DNA of 64,000 nt, from positions 186,001-250,000 of the forward strand of contig NZ_CAWVOH010000002.1 in the NCBI RefSeq assembly GCF_963930865.1, in the 5' to 3' direction. How positions within the stretch are numbered: position 1 is the first letter of the stretch; every line of letters begins with the position of its first letter. Both the position numbers and the translations under genes were made by a program. The notes under the pieces were generated by a model. The model did no database searches and had not been told where the DNA came from. It saw nothing but the letters and a program-made list of their open reading frames with translations. This DNA comes from Eupransor demetentiae (GTDB lineage: Bacteria > Bacillota > Bacilli > Lactobacillales > Lactobacillaceae). Positions 25,374-32,888 of this stretch are shown one piece after another.

Positions 25374-26307
25374 GCAACTTTTGGAGCAGGTCAATCAAAC
25401 TTATCCAGGAACGGTGATGACCCGTGTTGGCGACGACCATGATGGCAAAATTCACTTGGACCGGGTTCGTCAGTCGGCGCTTGCTGACCGGATTTTGCTA
25501 GAATTACCAGATTCAACGGAAGCGGATTTCTTGCTGGGAAACGAACTGCTCAAGATGCTGCTTTCCTTTAACGGCATTACGCCGCAAATCTTCTTCGCTT
25601 TGACTTTCAAAGACGAGGGCCTCGACCAGCAGTTGATTCAGATTGCCACACGGATGCACCGTACGGTTGTTCATGCGATTTCTTACCAGGAATTGGCTAA
25701 GCAGGGCATTATCACGGCGGACACGGTGAAGGCTTATCAGGCAGGCGTGGAAGAATTGAGCTTAGAAGATGACCAGCCGGACAGTGAGAGCCTCTGGCGC
25801 TTGTTAGTCGTGATGGACGCCTTGGTCTTTGCCCACAATGCTGAAAATTCTGACAATCTTCTTGCAACACTGCAAAAGAACTACCCTTTGGCCTATCAAG
25901 CGGCTAAGGAAATCGTTGAACCAATCTTTGCTGCTGACTTAAAGCAATCGCGTCAGATTCGCAGCCAAATGGTACGGGTTTTTGATGCTGTCGATAAAAC
26001 GCTGGATGGCTGGCACTTACCAACAGTCAATGCCCGTCAGTACGTGACCTTGACTTCAGTTTTGTCAGAACGCCAGCTTAAGCAGCCTGTTCGCCAACTT
26101 TTTGATATTTTCCATACGCAAATGTATGATTACCGCACGGGTCAAACAGCCTTTGTCGGACTCTTCAAAAACGATCAGCAGAATTCCTTTGTTATCACGC
26201 CGCCAGCCGATAAGGCGGAGTCAGCCAAGTTCTTCAAGGAACTCTATGCCTTACCAACGGTTGATTTGTTTAAGAAATTAGCACTACCATACATCGAAAG
26301 GAAGTAA
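25357..26307 (+). CDS. IpaB/EvcA-type protein of unknown function
   Basis: 316 residues; starts inside the end of mvaA (17-base overlap) behind AAAGGAGA. Soluble, mostly helical, no signal peptide. Annotated in related lactic acid bacteria as IpaB/EvcA family, a label that tells nothing about activity. Visible landmarks: LLGNELLKMLLSFNGITPQIFFALTF near 70-90, VFAHNAENSDNLL near 155, and DIFHTQMYDYRTGQTAFVGLF near 255. The His- and Glu-bearing stretch RMHRTVVHAISYQELAKQG could be part of an active site, but no metalloprotease motif is present. The constant partner here is a sirtuin, four bases downstream. Confidence 0.75.
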   Translation: MQKKIEQLLEQVNQTYPGTVMTRVGDDHDGKIHLDRVRQSALADRILLELPDSTEADFLLGNELLKMLLSFNGITPQIFFALTFKDEGLDQQLIQIATRMHRTVVHAISYQELAKQGIITADTVKAYQAGVEELSLEDDQPDSESLWRLLVVMDALVFAHNAENSDNLLATLQKNYPLAYQAAKEIVEPIFAADLKQSRQIRSQMVRVFDAVDKTLDGWHLPTVNARQYVTLTSVLSERQLKQPVRQLFDIFHTQMYDYRTGQTAFVGLFKNDQQNSFVITPPADKAESAKFFKELYALPTVDLFKKLALPYIERK

Positions 26308-26310
26308 TTC

Positions 26311-27024
26311 ATGCTCGTCACACCCGAAATTCAAGCCAAATTTGATCAAGCCCAAAAGATTGTTTTCATGACAGGGGCAGGGGTTTCCACCCTATCTGGC
26401 ATTCCAGATTACCGCTCAAAAAACGGCATTTATAACGGGGTGACCATGCAGCCAGAATACTTGCTTTCCGCGACGGCCTTTGCTCGTGAGCCGGAAAAGC
26501 AGTACCAGTTCATGAAGGATAATATGTACTTTCCGGACGCGAAACCCAATGTTATCCACGAGAAAATGGCCCAGTTATGCCAAGCAGGAAAAGCAAAAAT
26601 CATTACGCAAAACGTCGATGATTTGCATGTGAAGGCCCAAACGCCGGTAGAGCGCCTAATCCGTTTTCACGGTTCACTTTACGATATTTATGCACCGGTT
26701 GATGGTTTTGATGGGCCACGAACGGACTATCGGGAATACTTGAAGTCGATGTACCGGGCTAGTGACCATGCGAAGTTGCGACCCAACATTACCTTCTACG
26801 AAGAAATGCCCTTTGATGTCGATAAGTCGGCGCAGTGGGTTGCGGATGCGGATTTGCTGGTAGTGGTCGGCACGAGCTTCCGGGTTTACCCCTTTGCAGG
26901 CTTGCTGCAATACGCTAATCCGAATGCCCAAATTATGGCCGTCAACCTCGAACACATTGATACACCCTTTGCGGTGGAGCAAGTGATTGGGGATGCGGGT
27001 GAATTTTTCCAAGAATTGAAATAG
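26311..27024 (+). CDS. Sir2-family NAD-dependent deacylase lacking the zinc site
   Basis: 237 residues, GGAAG before the ATG. NAD-binding motifs are intact: GAGVSTLSGIPDYRS, TQNVDDLH and the catalytic His120 in RFHG, then VVVGTSFRVYPFAGL. The zinc ribbon normally between the catalytic His and the RPxxxxF segment is absent: the whole protein has only one Cys (position 90), and the region reads SLYDIYAPVDGFDGPRTDY followed by LRPNITFYEEM. It still could deacylate lysine or transfer ADP-ribose. Last gene of the ppx-mvaA block. Confidence 0.88.
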   Translation: MLVTPEIQAKFDQAQKIVFMTGAGVSTLSGIPDYRSKNGIYNGVTMQPEYLLSATAFAREPEKQYQFMKDNMYFPDAKPNVIHEKMAQLCQAGKAKIITQNVDDLHVKAQTPVERLIRFHGSLYDIYAPVDGFDGPRTDYREYLKSMYRASDHAKLRPNITFYEEMPFDVDKSAQWVADADLLVVVGTSFRVYPFAGLLQYANPNAQIMAVNLEHIDTPFAVEQVIGDAGEFFQELK

Positions 27025-27027
27025 CTT

Positions 27028-27052
27028 AAAAGCCGGTTAGACCGGCTTTTTT
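27028..27052 (+). terminator. Rho-independent terminator
   Basis: AAAAGCCGGT tag ACCGGCTTTTTT. Confidence 0.92.
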
Positions 27053-27100
27053 GCTGCTCAGGAAAAAACGATTGTGATATGATGGCTTTGGAGGTAGTAT

Positions 27101-28021
27101 ATGTCACATCATGCACATGACGCCGGAGAGATGCGTCAAATGCCCTACATTGTTGGTATTTCATTAAACTTAATTTTCGTTCTGTCTGAATTAGTCCTGT
27201 CACAGTTGGCCCATTCAACGGCACTGTTTGCCGATGCCTTTCATAATCTTTCAGATGTTTTAGCACTGGTGATTGCCTGGTTAGCGGTCCTTGTTTTTGG
27301 TCTACGCGCCACCCGTCAACACACCTATGGTTGGCATAACGTGTCAATTCTGGCCAGCATCTTTAACGCCTTGCTCTTGCTTTTTGCTGTGGCCCTGATT
27401 TTCTATGAAGGAATCCGTGATTTATTCCTAGCAAATCCAGAACACACAAAGGGCTGGTTGGTGACAATTGTTGCTGCAGTTGGAATCGTCGTGAACTTTT
27501 CAACGGCCATGCTTTTCAAGGCTTCGGGAACGCCGGACGAACACGGCCACACCCATGGCCAGGATTTAAATGCCAAGACGGCCTATCTGCATTTGCTTTC
27601 GGATGCAGCGGTTTCAATTGGGGTCATCATCGCTGGTTGGTTGATTCAGATTACAGGCTGGCAAATCATTGATCCGATTGTTTCGATGATCATTGGGGTG
27701 GTTATCCTGATTTCATCATGGGACGTTATGAAATCAACCTTTAACCTCGCTCTGAACGGGGTTCCGGATACGGTCGATGAAAAGGCAGTGCTGGAATATT
27801 TGGAAGGGCTGGCAGGCGTTTCAAAAGTTCACGATCTCCACATCTGGCCTTTGTCAACAACTGAAGCGGCCTTGACGGTTCATTTGGCCATCAAAGACAT
27901 GCATCAGCAGCAAGCTTTGCTCGATAAAATCACGAAGGATTTGCGCGAGCACTACCATATCGCCCACGTTACGATTCAGATTGAAAGTGAGCAAACCGAC
28001 GAAGAATGTAACCGAATTTGA
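27101..28021 (+). CDS. Cation diffusion facilitator, probable zinc exporter
   Basis: 306 residues, TTGGAGGTAG before the ATG. Six helices in the first 205 residues. Transport-site motifs HNLSD in the second helix (DAFHNLSDV) and HLLSD in the fifth (YLHLLSDAAVSIG) give the His/Asp tetrad of zinc-type CDF proteins (CzcD-like); a His-rich loop GTPDEHGHTHGQ lies between helices four and five. The C-terminal metal-sensing domain (about 208-300) has VHDLHIWPLS. A proton-driven efflux pump for zinc or similar ions. The CzrA-like regulator that might control it is 3.6 kb away. Confidence 0.9.
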   Translation: MSHHAHDAGEMRQMPYIVGISLNLIFVLSELVLSQLAHSTALFADAFHNLSDVLALVIAWLAVLVFGLRATRQHTYGWHNVSILASIFNALLLLFAVALIFYEGIRDLFLANPEHTKGWLVTIVAAVGIVVNFSTAMLFKASGTPDEHGHTHGQDLNAKTAYLHLLSDAAVSIGVIIAGWLIQITGWQIIDPIVSMIIGVVILISSWDVMKSTFNLALNGVPDTVDEKAVLEYLEGLAGVSKVHDLHIWPLSTTEAALTVHLAIKDMHQQQALLDKITKDLREHYHIAHVTIQIESEQTDEECNRI

Positions 28022-28080
28022 AGTTCTTGAAAATATTTCAAATTTGTTTCGTTGTAATATTTCTTTAATATAACTGTATA

Positions 28081-28151
28081 AATAAGCGCCGTCGGTGCCT
28101 TTGTGAAAAGGTGGTTAACACCTGATAAATTAAGGCTTGACGGCGTTTATT
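28081..28151 (+). ncRNA. Structured RNA element between CDF exporter and mntH
   Basis: Three nested helices: AATAAGCGCCGTC (28081-28093) with GACGGCGTTTATT (28139-28151), 13 bp with one G-U; GCCTT (28097-28101) with AAGGC (28132-28136); AGGTG (28109-28113) with CACCT (28119-28123). They are separated by internal loops (ggt/tt, tgtgaaa/gataaatt). It may act as terminator of the CDF gene (TTTATTTCTT follows) or as part of the mntH leader. No match to the known M-box or yybP-ykoY signatures. Confidence 0.5.
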
Positions 28152-28164
28152 TCTTGTGTAATAT
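28137..28164 (+). promoter_or_regulatory. Promoter candidate of the mntH-usp transcript
   Basis: TTGACG (28137-28142), 16-base spacer, TAATAT (28159-28164). The -35 lies in the 3' arm of the preceding RNA hairpin. Transcription would start near 28171. Confidence 0.5.
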
Positions 28165-28170
28165 TATAGG

Positions 28171-28303
28171 TGGACTCAGAGAGAAATCGTCGGGTTAAGT
28201 AGCTTTCATAAGCTTTCAACAGCCAAGTTGAATGAAAATCTTTATGAAAATTATTTAGCACTTTAAAGGGATGATTCCACACAATTTTTTGTTGTGGTTT
28301 TTT
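28171..28303 (+). promoter_or_regulatory. mntH leader RNA with terminator
   Basis: A long imperfect hairpin: AATCGTC (28185) with GATGATT (28270), TTTCATAAG (28204) with CTTTATGAAA (28240), TTCAAC (28215) with GTTGAA (28227). A weak terminator follows: CCACA (28277-28281) with TGTGG (28293-28297), then six T. The gap to mntH, 28304-28369, shows only the ribosome site AAAGGAGA. This suggests transcription attenuation, or a small 6S-like RNA: the Lacto-usp motif is named for such leaders before usp operons. I cannot tell them apart. Confidence 0.45.
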
Positions 28304-28369
28304 CTATGCTTTTTTGCGCATATTCTGACTATTTTTCTCTTGAGGATTGATTCCTAAAGGAGAGAATAT

Positions 28370-29785
28370 ATGGATAATTCAACTTCTCGCGAAGAAAAAT
28401 ATCAAGAACATAAGCCCCATAAGCATCATTCACTAATTGAGCATACGGGCGAAAAGAGTTTGCAGGAAGTTAACGGAACTGTTTCGGTTCCACCCATGGG
28501 CGCACCATTTTGGAAGCGCTTGTTAGCTTTCTCTGGACCAGGGGCCTTGGTTGCTGTTGGTTACATGGATCCCGGTAATTGGGTTACATCAATTATGGGT
28601 GGTGCCGCATACCACTACTTGTTACTATCAGTTATCTTGATTTCATCTTTGATTGCCATGCTTTTGCAGTATATGGCTGGTAAGCTTGGAATCGTTAAGC
28701 AAGAAGATTTGGCCCAGGCAACTGGAAACCGAACCAACAAGGCTGGTCGTATTTTCCTTTGGTTGATTACCGAAATTGCTTTGGTATGTACGGATATCGC
28801 CGAAGTTGTCGGTGGTGCCATTGCCTTGTCATTGCTGTTCGGTTGGCCACTTTTGGTGACGGTCTTCTTGACTGCCTTTGACGTTATCATTTTGCTTCTC
28901 TTGATGAAGTTCGGTTTCCGTAAGATTGAAGCGATTGTTGCGACATTGATTTTGACTATTCTGGTCGTCTTTGTTTACTTGACTGCTTTGTCACGTCCTG
29001 ACTGGATGGCAATTTTGGGAAACTACGTGCCTCGACCAAAGACCTTGGATGGTCAAGGTTTGCATGGATTGGATTCGCCAATTGTGATGACCGCTGGTAT
29101 TATTGGTGCCACGGTCATGCCCCACAACCTTTACCTACACTCATCAATTTCACAGACTCGTAAGGTTGATCACAGTAACCCCGCAGCCGTTAAGGATGCG
29201 GTTCGTTTGATGGCTTGGGATTCAAACATTCAGTTGACTTTGGCCTTCTTCATTAACTCAATGCTTTTGATTGTTGGTGCTGCCCTCTTCTTCGGGCATG
29301 CTGGTGAATTGCAAGGCTTCCACGAATTGTACGATGCTTTGAACAACCGCAATATTGCGGGTGCGATTGCTTCACCATTCTTGTCAACCTTGTTTGCCTT
29401 GGCTTTGTTAGCTTCTGGTCAAAACTCAACGATTACGGGTACCCTTACCGGTGAAATCATCATGGAAGGTTTCTTGCACTTTAAGATTCCTATGTGGCTT
29501 CGTCGTGTGATTACTCGTGGTATCGCAATTGCCCCTGTTTTGGCTGTTACCATCTATTATGGTGGTAACGAAGCTCATTTGGATCAATTGATTCAATCAA
29601 CCCAGGTTGCCTTGTCAGTCGTTTTGCCATTCTCAATGGCACCGTTGATTTACTTCACTTCTTCTAAGAAAATCATGGGTGAGTTTGCTAACTCAGCTTG
29701 GGTTAAGTGGACTGGTTGGATTTGCTTTGTTGGTTTAACTATCATTAACATTTACCTAGTTGGTAGCCAATTTGGTTTGTTTTAA
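28370..29785 (+). CDS. mntH: Nramp-type manganese/divalent metal transporter
   Basis: 471 residues, AAAGGAGA before the ATG. The N-terminal ~45 residues are hydrophilic and His-rich (HKPHKHHSLIEH), longer than in many MntH. Eleven or so helices follow. Helix 1 has the metal site DPGNW (GYMDPGNWVTS), helix 6 the motif MPHNLYLHSS (variant of the canonical MPH), and SGQNSTITGTLTGEIIMEGFL is the consensus transport signature. It imports Mn2+ with protons; manganese is a key antioxidant in lactic acid bacteria. Cotranscribed with usp after 18 bp and preceded by a structured leader. Confidence 0.95.
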   Translation: MDNSTSREEKYQEHKPHKHHSLIEHTGEKSLQEVNGTVSVPPMGAPFWKRLLAFSGPGALVAVGYMDPGNWVTSIMGGAAYHYLLLSVILISSLIAMLLQYMAGKLGIVKQEDLAQATGNRTNKAGRIFLWLITEIALVCTDIAEVVGGAIALSLLFGWPLLVTVFLTAFDVIILLLLMKFGFRKIEAIVATLILTILVVFVYLTALSRPDWMAILGNYVPRPKTLDGQGLHGLDSPIVMTAGIIGATVMPHNLYLHSSISQTRKVDHSNPAAVKDAVRLMAWDSNIQLTLAFFINSMLLIVGAALFFGHAGELQGFHELYDALNNRNIAGAIASPFLSTLFALALLASGQNSTITGTLTGEIIMEGFLHFKIPMWLRRVITRGIAIAPVLAVTIYYGGNEAHLDQLIQSTQVALSVVLPFSMAPLIYFTSSKKIMGEFANSAWVKWTGWICFVGLTIINIYLVGSQFGLF

Positions 29786-29803
29786 TTAGTATAGGAGAAA
29801 ATC

Positions 29804-30265
29804 ATGGCTGAATTATCATTAGATATCGAACCAAAACAATTCAAGCGTATTTTGGTCGGCGTTGACGAATCCGAACAAGGTTACTATGCTTTGACAAATG
29901 CTATTCACCAAGCTCGTGAAGATGATTCTCAATTGATCATTGCCACAATTTTGGAAATGGGTGACTTGTCTGCCATCGATGCTTTGCACTTGGATGTTAT
30001 CAAGGAAAAGCGGGCAGAACTTGAAGCCAACTTGGTCAAGTATGCTAATTACGCTAAAGAACGTGGTGTGAGCCATGTTGAAACTGTCTTTGATGACGGT
30101 GCCAAGGCTGGTGAAATTTTGGTTGACGAAATTTCACCACGCGTGGAAGCTGACTTGATTGTCGTCGGTGCCCATTCACACGAAGGTTTCTGGTCTTCAA
30201 TCGGATCACAAGCTGCTTATATTGCACGTAACTCAAAGATTTCTGCTTTGATTGTTCGTCAGTAA
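29804..30265 (+). CDS. Universal stress protein, UspA family
   Basis: 153 residues, TAGGAGAA before the ATG. Usp fold: begins FKRILVGVDESEQGYYAL, and near the end carries the ATP-type motif VGAHSHEGFWSSIGSQAAYI, a variant of G-x2-G-x9-G-S with GSQAAY in place. Usually a stress-induced nucleotide-binding dimer in the cytoplasm. Sits 18 bp behind mntH in the same operon, an order seen in other lactic acid bacteria. Confidence 0.92.
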   Translation: MAELSLDIEPKQFKRILVGVDESEQGYYALTNAIHQAREDDSQLIIATILEMGDLSAIDALHLDVIKEKRAELEANLVKYANYAKERGVSHVETVFDDGAKAGEILVDEISPRVEADLIVVGAHSHEGFWSSIGSQAAYIARNSKISALIVRQ

Positions 30266-30275
30266 AATTGTTATT

Positions 30276-30303
30276 AAAAAGAATCGCTACGGCGGTTCTT
30301 TTT
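30276..30303 (+). terminator. Rho-independent terminator
   Basis: AAGAATCGC tac GGCGGTTCTT with T-run. Confidence 0.82.
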
Positions 30304-30382
30304 CTTTTAAAATAAAATTTGAAATTAATGAGAAAAAGTTTATAATAAGCCTATACTAATTGATAGAAGGCGGGTAATCTCG

Positions 30383-31573
30383 ATGAAGTTTAACTATTCT
30401 AAGCACGTTCCCAATACTGATAATGACGCGACCGGCGCAATTCTTGCAGCAGCCGCTGATCCTAAGGTCATTTCTTTGGCGGGTGGCTTGCCCGCCGCTG
30501 AATTGTTCCCAGTTGAGGACTTCCGCGCCTCAGCCAACCGTGTTTTTGATGAACACGGAGCACAGGCCTTGCAATACGGTGGTGCAGCTGGTTTGCCAGC
30601 TTTGCGCGAAGAAATTATCCGTAATTTCTTGAAGCCCCGCCAGGTTGAAGGTGCTGTGGAAAACATTGCCGTAACAACTGGTTCTGAACAGGCAATTGAA
30701 CAGATTGCCAAGATGTTCATCAATGACGGTGACACTGTTTTGGTTGAAGCCCCAACGTATCTTTGTACGGTTGATGCTTTCAAGTCTTTCGGCGCTAAGA
30801 TTGTTACGGTTGCCATGGACGATGATGGGATGAAGATGGATGCCTTGGAAGAAGCCTTGAAGGCCCATCCAGAAGCCAAGTTGATTTATACTATCCCAAC
30901 TTTCCAAAACCCAACTGGCCGTACCATGCCTGTTGAACGCCGTGAACAGTTCGTTAAGTTGGCCGATAAGTACGGCGTACCAGTTTTGGAAGATGACCCA
31001 TACGGGGCAATTCGTTACTCTGGTAAAGCTGTGCCACCATTGAAGCACTTTGATAAGACTGGCAATGTTATCTACATGTCATCCTTCTCAAAGATCTTGG
31101 CCCCTGGTTTCCGTTTGGGCTTTGTGGTTGCCGATGAGGGCTTCATTAAGACCTTTACCATCATGAAGCAGATTGCTGACTTGCATTCTGACAACTTCAG
31201 CCAGTACTTGGTTGCTGATTACTTGGCTCACAACGATGTGGATGCCCACATTGCCAAGATTTCAAAGCTTTACCAACACCGCTTCGAATTGATGCAGTCC
31301 TTGATTGAAAGTGAATTCCCAGCTGGTGTTAAGCATTCAAATCCTGAAGGTGGAATGTTTATCTGGTGCCAGATTCCTGGTGATATCGACACGCAAGCAT
31401 TGTTCGATGCCTGCATCAAGCAGGGGGTTGCATTTGTTCCGGGTGATCCATTCTACGCTGGCGAAAGCGAATCAGGTACGATGCGCTTGAACTTCTCAAA
31501 CGTTGATGATGACACCATTCGCGAAGGAATGAAGCGTCTTGGCGCTGCCATTACTAAGTTCTTGAATAAGTAA
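30383..31573 (+). CDS. PLP-dependent aminotransferase, class I
   Basis: 396 residues, GAAGG upstream. Fold type I aminotransferase of the group that includes 2-aminoadipate (LysN/Aro8-like) enzymes: N-terminal AAADPKVISLAGGLPAAELFP, TTGSEQAIEQIAKM, IYTIPTFQNPTGRTM, EDDPYGAIRY (Asp and Tyr for PLP) and the Schiff-base Lys in SSFSKILAPGFRLG; the substrate Arg lies in GTMRLNFS. It has no GntR-type DNA-binding part. The true amino acid substrate (aromatic, branched or aminoadipate) cannot be decided. Single gene between terminators. Confidence 0.9.
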   Translation: MKFNYSKHVPNTDNDATGAILAAAADPKVISLAGGLPAAELFPVEDFRASANRVFDEHGAQALQYGGAAGLPALREEIIRNFLKPRQVEGAVENIAVTTGSEQAIEQIAKMFINDGDTVLVEAPTYLCTVDAFKSFGAKIVTVAMDDDGMKMDALEEALKAHPEAKLIYTIPTFQNPTGRTMPVERREQFVKLADKYGVPVLEDDPYGAIRYSGKAVPPLKHFDKTGNVIYMSSFSKILAPGFRLGFVVADEGFIKTFTIMKQIADLHSDNFSQYLVADYLAHNDVDAHIAKISKLYQHRFELMQSLIESEFPAGVKHSNPEGGMFIWCQIPGDIDTQALFDACIKQGVAFVPGDPFYAGESESGTMRLNFSNVDDDTIREGMKRLGAAITKFLNK

Positions 31574-31575
31574 AA

Positions 31576-31600
31576 AGAAAGACCATTGGGGTCTTTTTTA
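31576..31600 (+). terminator. Rho-independent terminator
   Basis: AAAGACC attgg GGTCTTTTTT. Confidence 0.85.
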
Positions 31601-31612
31601 TTTGTGAAAAAT

Positions 31613-31637
31613 CATGAATAATATTTCATGCTATAAT
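31613..31637. promoter_or_regulatory. ArsR/SmtB-type operator and -10 of the sensor gene
   Basis: CATGAA-N6-TTCATG (31613-31630), perfect inverted repeat of the TGAA-N6-TTCA type bound by ArsR/SmtB metal sensors, one base before a perfect -10 TATAAT (31632-31637). The protein bound here would block its own promoter. Confidence 0.7.
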
Positions 31638-31662
31638 GGGTTTTACAAAAAGGAGTTCGCTT

Positions 31663-32007
31663 GTGCGTAATGATAAAGTTGCCGAACAGTTGAGTATTAT
31701 CTTTAAATTGCTGGCTAGCCCGCAGCGCTTGAAGATTTTAACTTCATTAAAGGAGAGGCCCCATAACGTTTCTGAATTGGTTGAGGAAACGGGCATGGAG
31801 CAGTCTGCCTTGTCCCATCAGTTGCGTTTGCTGCGTCATGCCCAGGTGGTGGCGGCGCAGAAGCGGGGCCGGCAAGTATACTACGAGTTGGTTGATTCGC
31901 ACATTTTGACTTTGCTGGACAATGCCCGCGAGCACGTGGTTCATGTTTTGGGTAACATGACCCATGATGAGGCGATTGCCAAAGAAAAAAGTGAAAAAAG
32001 CAATTGA
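31663..32007 (+). CDS. ArsR/SmtB-family metal sensor, CzrA-like
   Basis: 114 residues from GTG 31663 behind AAAGGAG; the upstream in-frame ATG at 31636 lies in the -10 element and cannot be used. Winged-helix core: LASPQRLKILTSLKERPHNVSEL, recognition helix QSALSHQLRLLRHA, wing KRGRQVYYELVD. The last helix has Asp78, His80, His91, His94, exactly the D-x-H ... H-x2-H spacing of the alpha-5 zinc site in CzrA. No Cys, so not an As/Cd alpha-3 sensor. It should repress a zinc or cobalt efflux gene and itself; the CDF exporter at 27101 is a plausible target, but no such operator is visible there. Confidence 0.87.
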   Translation: MRNDKVAEQLSIIFKLLASPQRLKILTSLKERPHNVSELVEETGMEQSALSHQLRLLRHAQVVAAQKRGRQVYYELVDSHILTLLDNAREHVVHVLGNMTHDEAIAKEKSEKSN

Positions 32008-32032
32008 CTTAAGACGTGATCCTTGGTATTCT
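32004..32032 (+). promoter_or_regulatory. Promoter of tRNA-Leu
   Basis: -35 TTGACT (32004-32009) overlapping the sensor gene stop, 17-base spacer, TGG-extended -10 TATTCT (32027-32032). Confidence 0.7.
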
Positions 32033-32058
32033 ATTAGAGTTGAAAAACACAAGGAAAT

Positions 32059-32142
32059 GCCCTTGTGGCGGAATTGGCAGACGCGCTGGACTCAAAATCC
32101 AGTGGTAGCAATACCGTGTGGGTTCGACTCCCACCGAGGGCA
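32059..32142 (+). tRNA. tRNA-Leu (CAA)
   Basis: 84-base class II tRNA. Acceptor GCCCTTG / CGAGGGC with one G-T pair, D-arm region TGGCGGAATTGGCAGACG, anticodon stem CTGGA / TCCAG around loop CTCAAAA (anticodon CAA, reads TTG, the commonest Leu codon of this window), a long variable arm and GGTTCGACTCC in the T-arm. Discriminator A; CCA is not encoded. It stands alone with its own promoter and terminator. Confidence 0.96.
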
Positions 32143-32147
32143 TCATT

Positions 32148-32176
32148 AACCAGTCATTAATTTGACTGGTTTTTCT
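32148..32176 (+). terminator. Terminator of tRNA-Leu
   Basis: AACCAGTC / GACTGGTT stem with eight-base loop and T-run. Confidence 0.88.
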
Positions 32177-32243
32177 TTTGCCCTTTATTTTCCCGGGACC
32201 AAAGGAGTAAGATTACTACTTAAGAAAGAACTAGGAGGTCCTG

Positions 32244-32732
32244 ATGAAATTTAAGAATCTAGCATTAACGAGTTTAGCAGTTGCTGGAACTGCTTTTGTA
32301 ATTGCCAGAGTCATTCGCCGCAAGCCAATTACGGACGACGAAATTAAGCAACTTGGCATTGATCCGGCGGAATTCCGTGAAAATATCGCGCTTACTAAGG
32401 AGCTGTCCCTCTCAGATTTGGAAGAAAAGCTCGATGGTGGCGAATCATTCGACCTCTTCATCGGGAGTGACGATTGCCCATTCTGTCGCTACTTTTCGCG
32501 TACCTTAAAGCATGCTTTGGAGAAGCGTGAGTCAGCGGAACCCGTGTATCATTTCGATTTGCACGGAGCTCAGGAAGCTGGTATGTCGGCGGATCAAGTG
32601 GCAAAGTTGAAGGACCGTTTGGCCTTCAAGACGATTCCGCACACCATGACCATCAAGGCTGGTCATGGTGCCGATAGTCGTTCCGGTAGCCGGACAAGTA
32701 TGGCTGATTTGAACGAGCTTTTTAAGGACTAA
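32244..32732 (+). CDS. Membrane-anchored thioredoxin-like protein with CPFC motif
   Basis: 162 residues, AGGAGGTCCTG before the ATG. N-terminal helix about 7-23 as anchor. From about residue 70 a thioredoxin-like fold: FDLFIGSDDCPFCRYFSRTLKHAL with the redox pair CPFC, and a cis-Pro in FKTIPHTMTI. CPFC resembles DsbA-like or PedC/bacteriocin-associated thiol proteins. If the body is outside, it would form or reduce disulfides in exported proteins. Single gene. Confidence 0.78.
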   Translation: MKFKNLALTSLAVAGTAFVIARVIRRKPITDDEIKQLGIDPAEFRENIALTKELSLSDLEEKLDGGESFDLFIGSDDCPFCRYFSRTLKHALEKRESAEPVYHFDLHGAQEAGMSADQVAKLKDRLAFKTIPHTMTIKAGHGADSRSGSRTSMADLNELFKD

Positions 32733-32735
32733 ATG

Positions 32736-32758
32736 AGTGGGCGCTGGCCTGCTTTTTT
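32736..32758 (+). terminator. Rho-independent terminator
   Basis: AGTGGGC gctg GCCTGCT with two G-T pairs and six T. Confidence 0.65.
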
Positions 32759-32814
32759 ATTTTGACATGGTGGGACTGAATTTTGCTTTAACTATCAGAA
32801 AATTTCTAATTCGT

Positions 32815-32844
32815 AAAGACGTATTTTAATAAATTTGTTATAAT
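32815..32844 (+). promoter_or_regulatory. Promoter of cassette 1
   Basis: AAAGAC (32815-32820), 18-base spacer, TTTGT then TATAAT (32839-32844). The same AAAGAC-N18-TATAAT layout precedes cassette 2 at 35621-35650. Confidence 0.5.
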
Positions 32845-32888
32845 TTTAAATAAGATATTAAATTTAACAATGCACAAGGGGAGAGAGT

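Noticed and set aside
28081..28303. M-box or yybP-ykoY riboswitch before mntH
   Set aside because: The typical conserved segments of these metal riboswitches were not found; kept only as an unassigned structured leader.
31636..31662. Upstream ATG for the ArsR-type gene
   Set aside because: The ATG overlaps the -10 TATAAT, so it is not transcribed; GTG 31663 has AAAGGAG.
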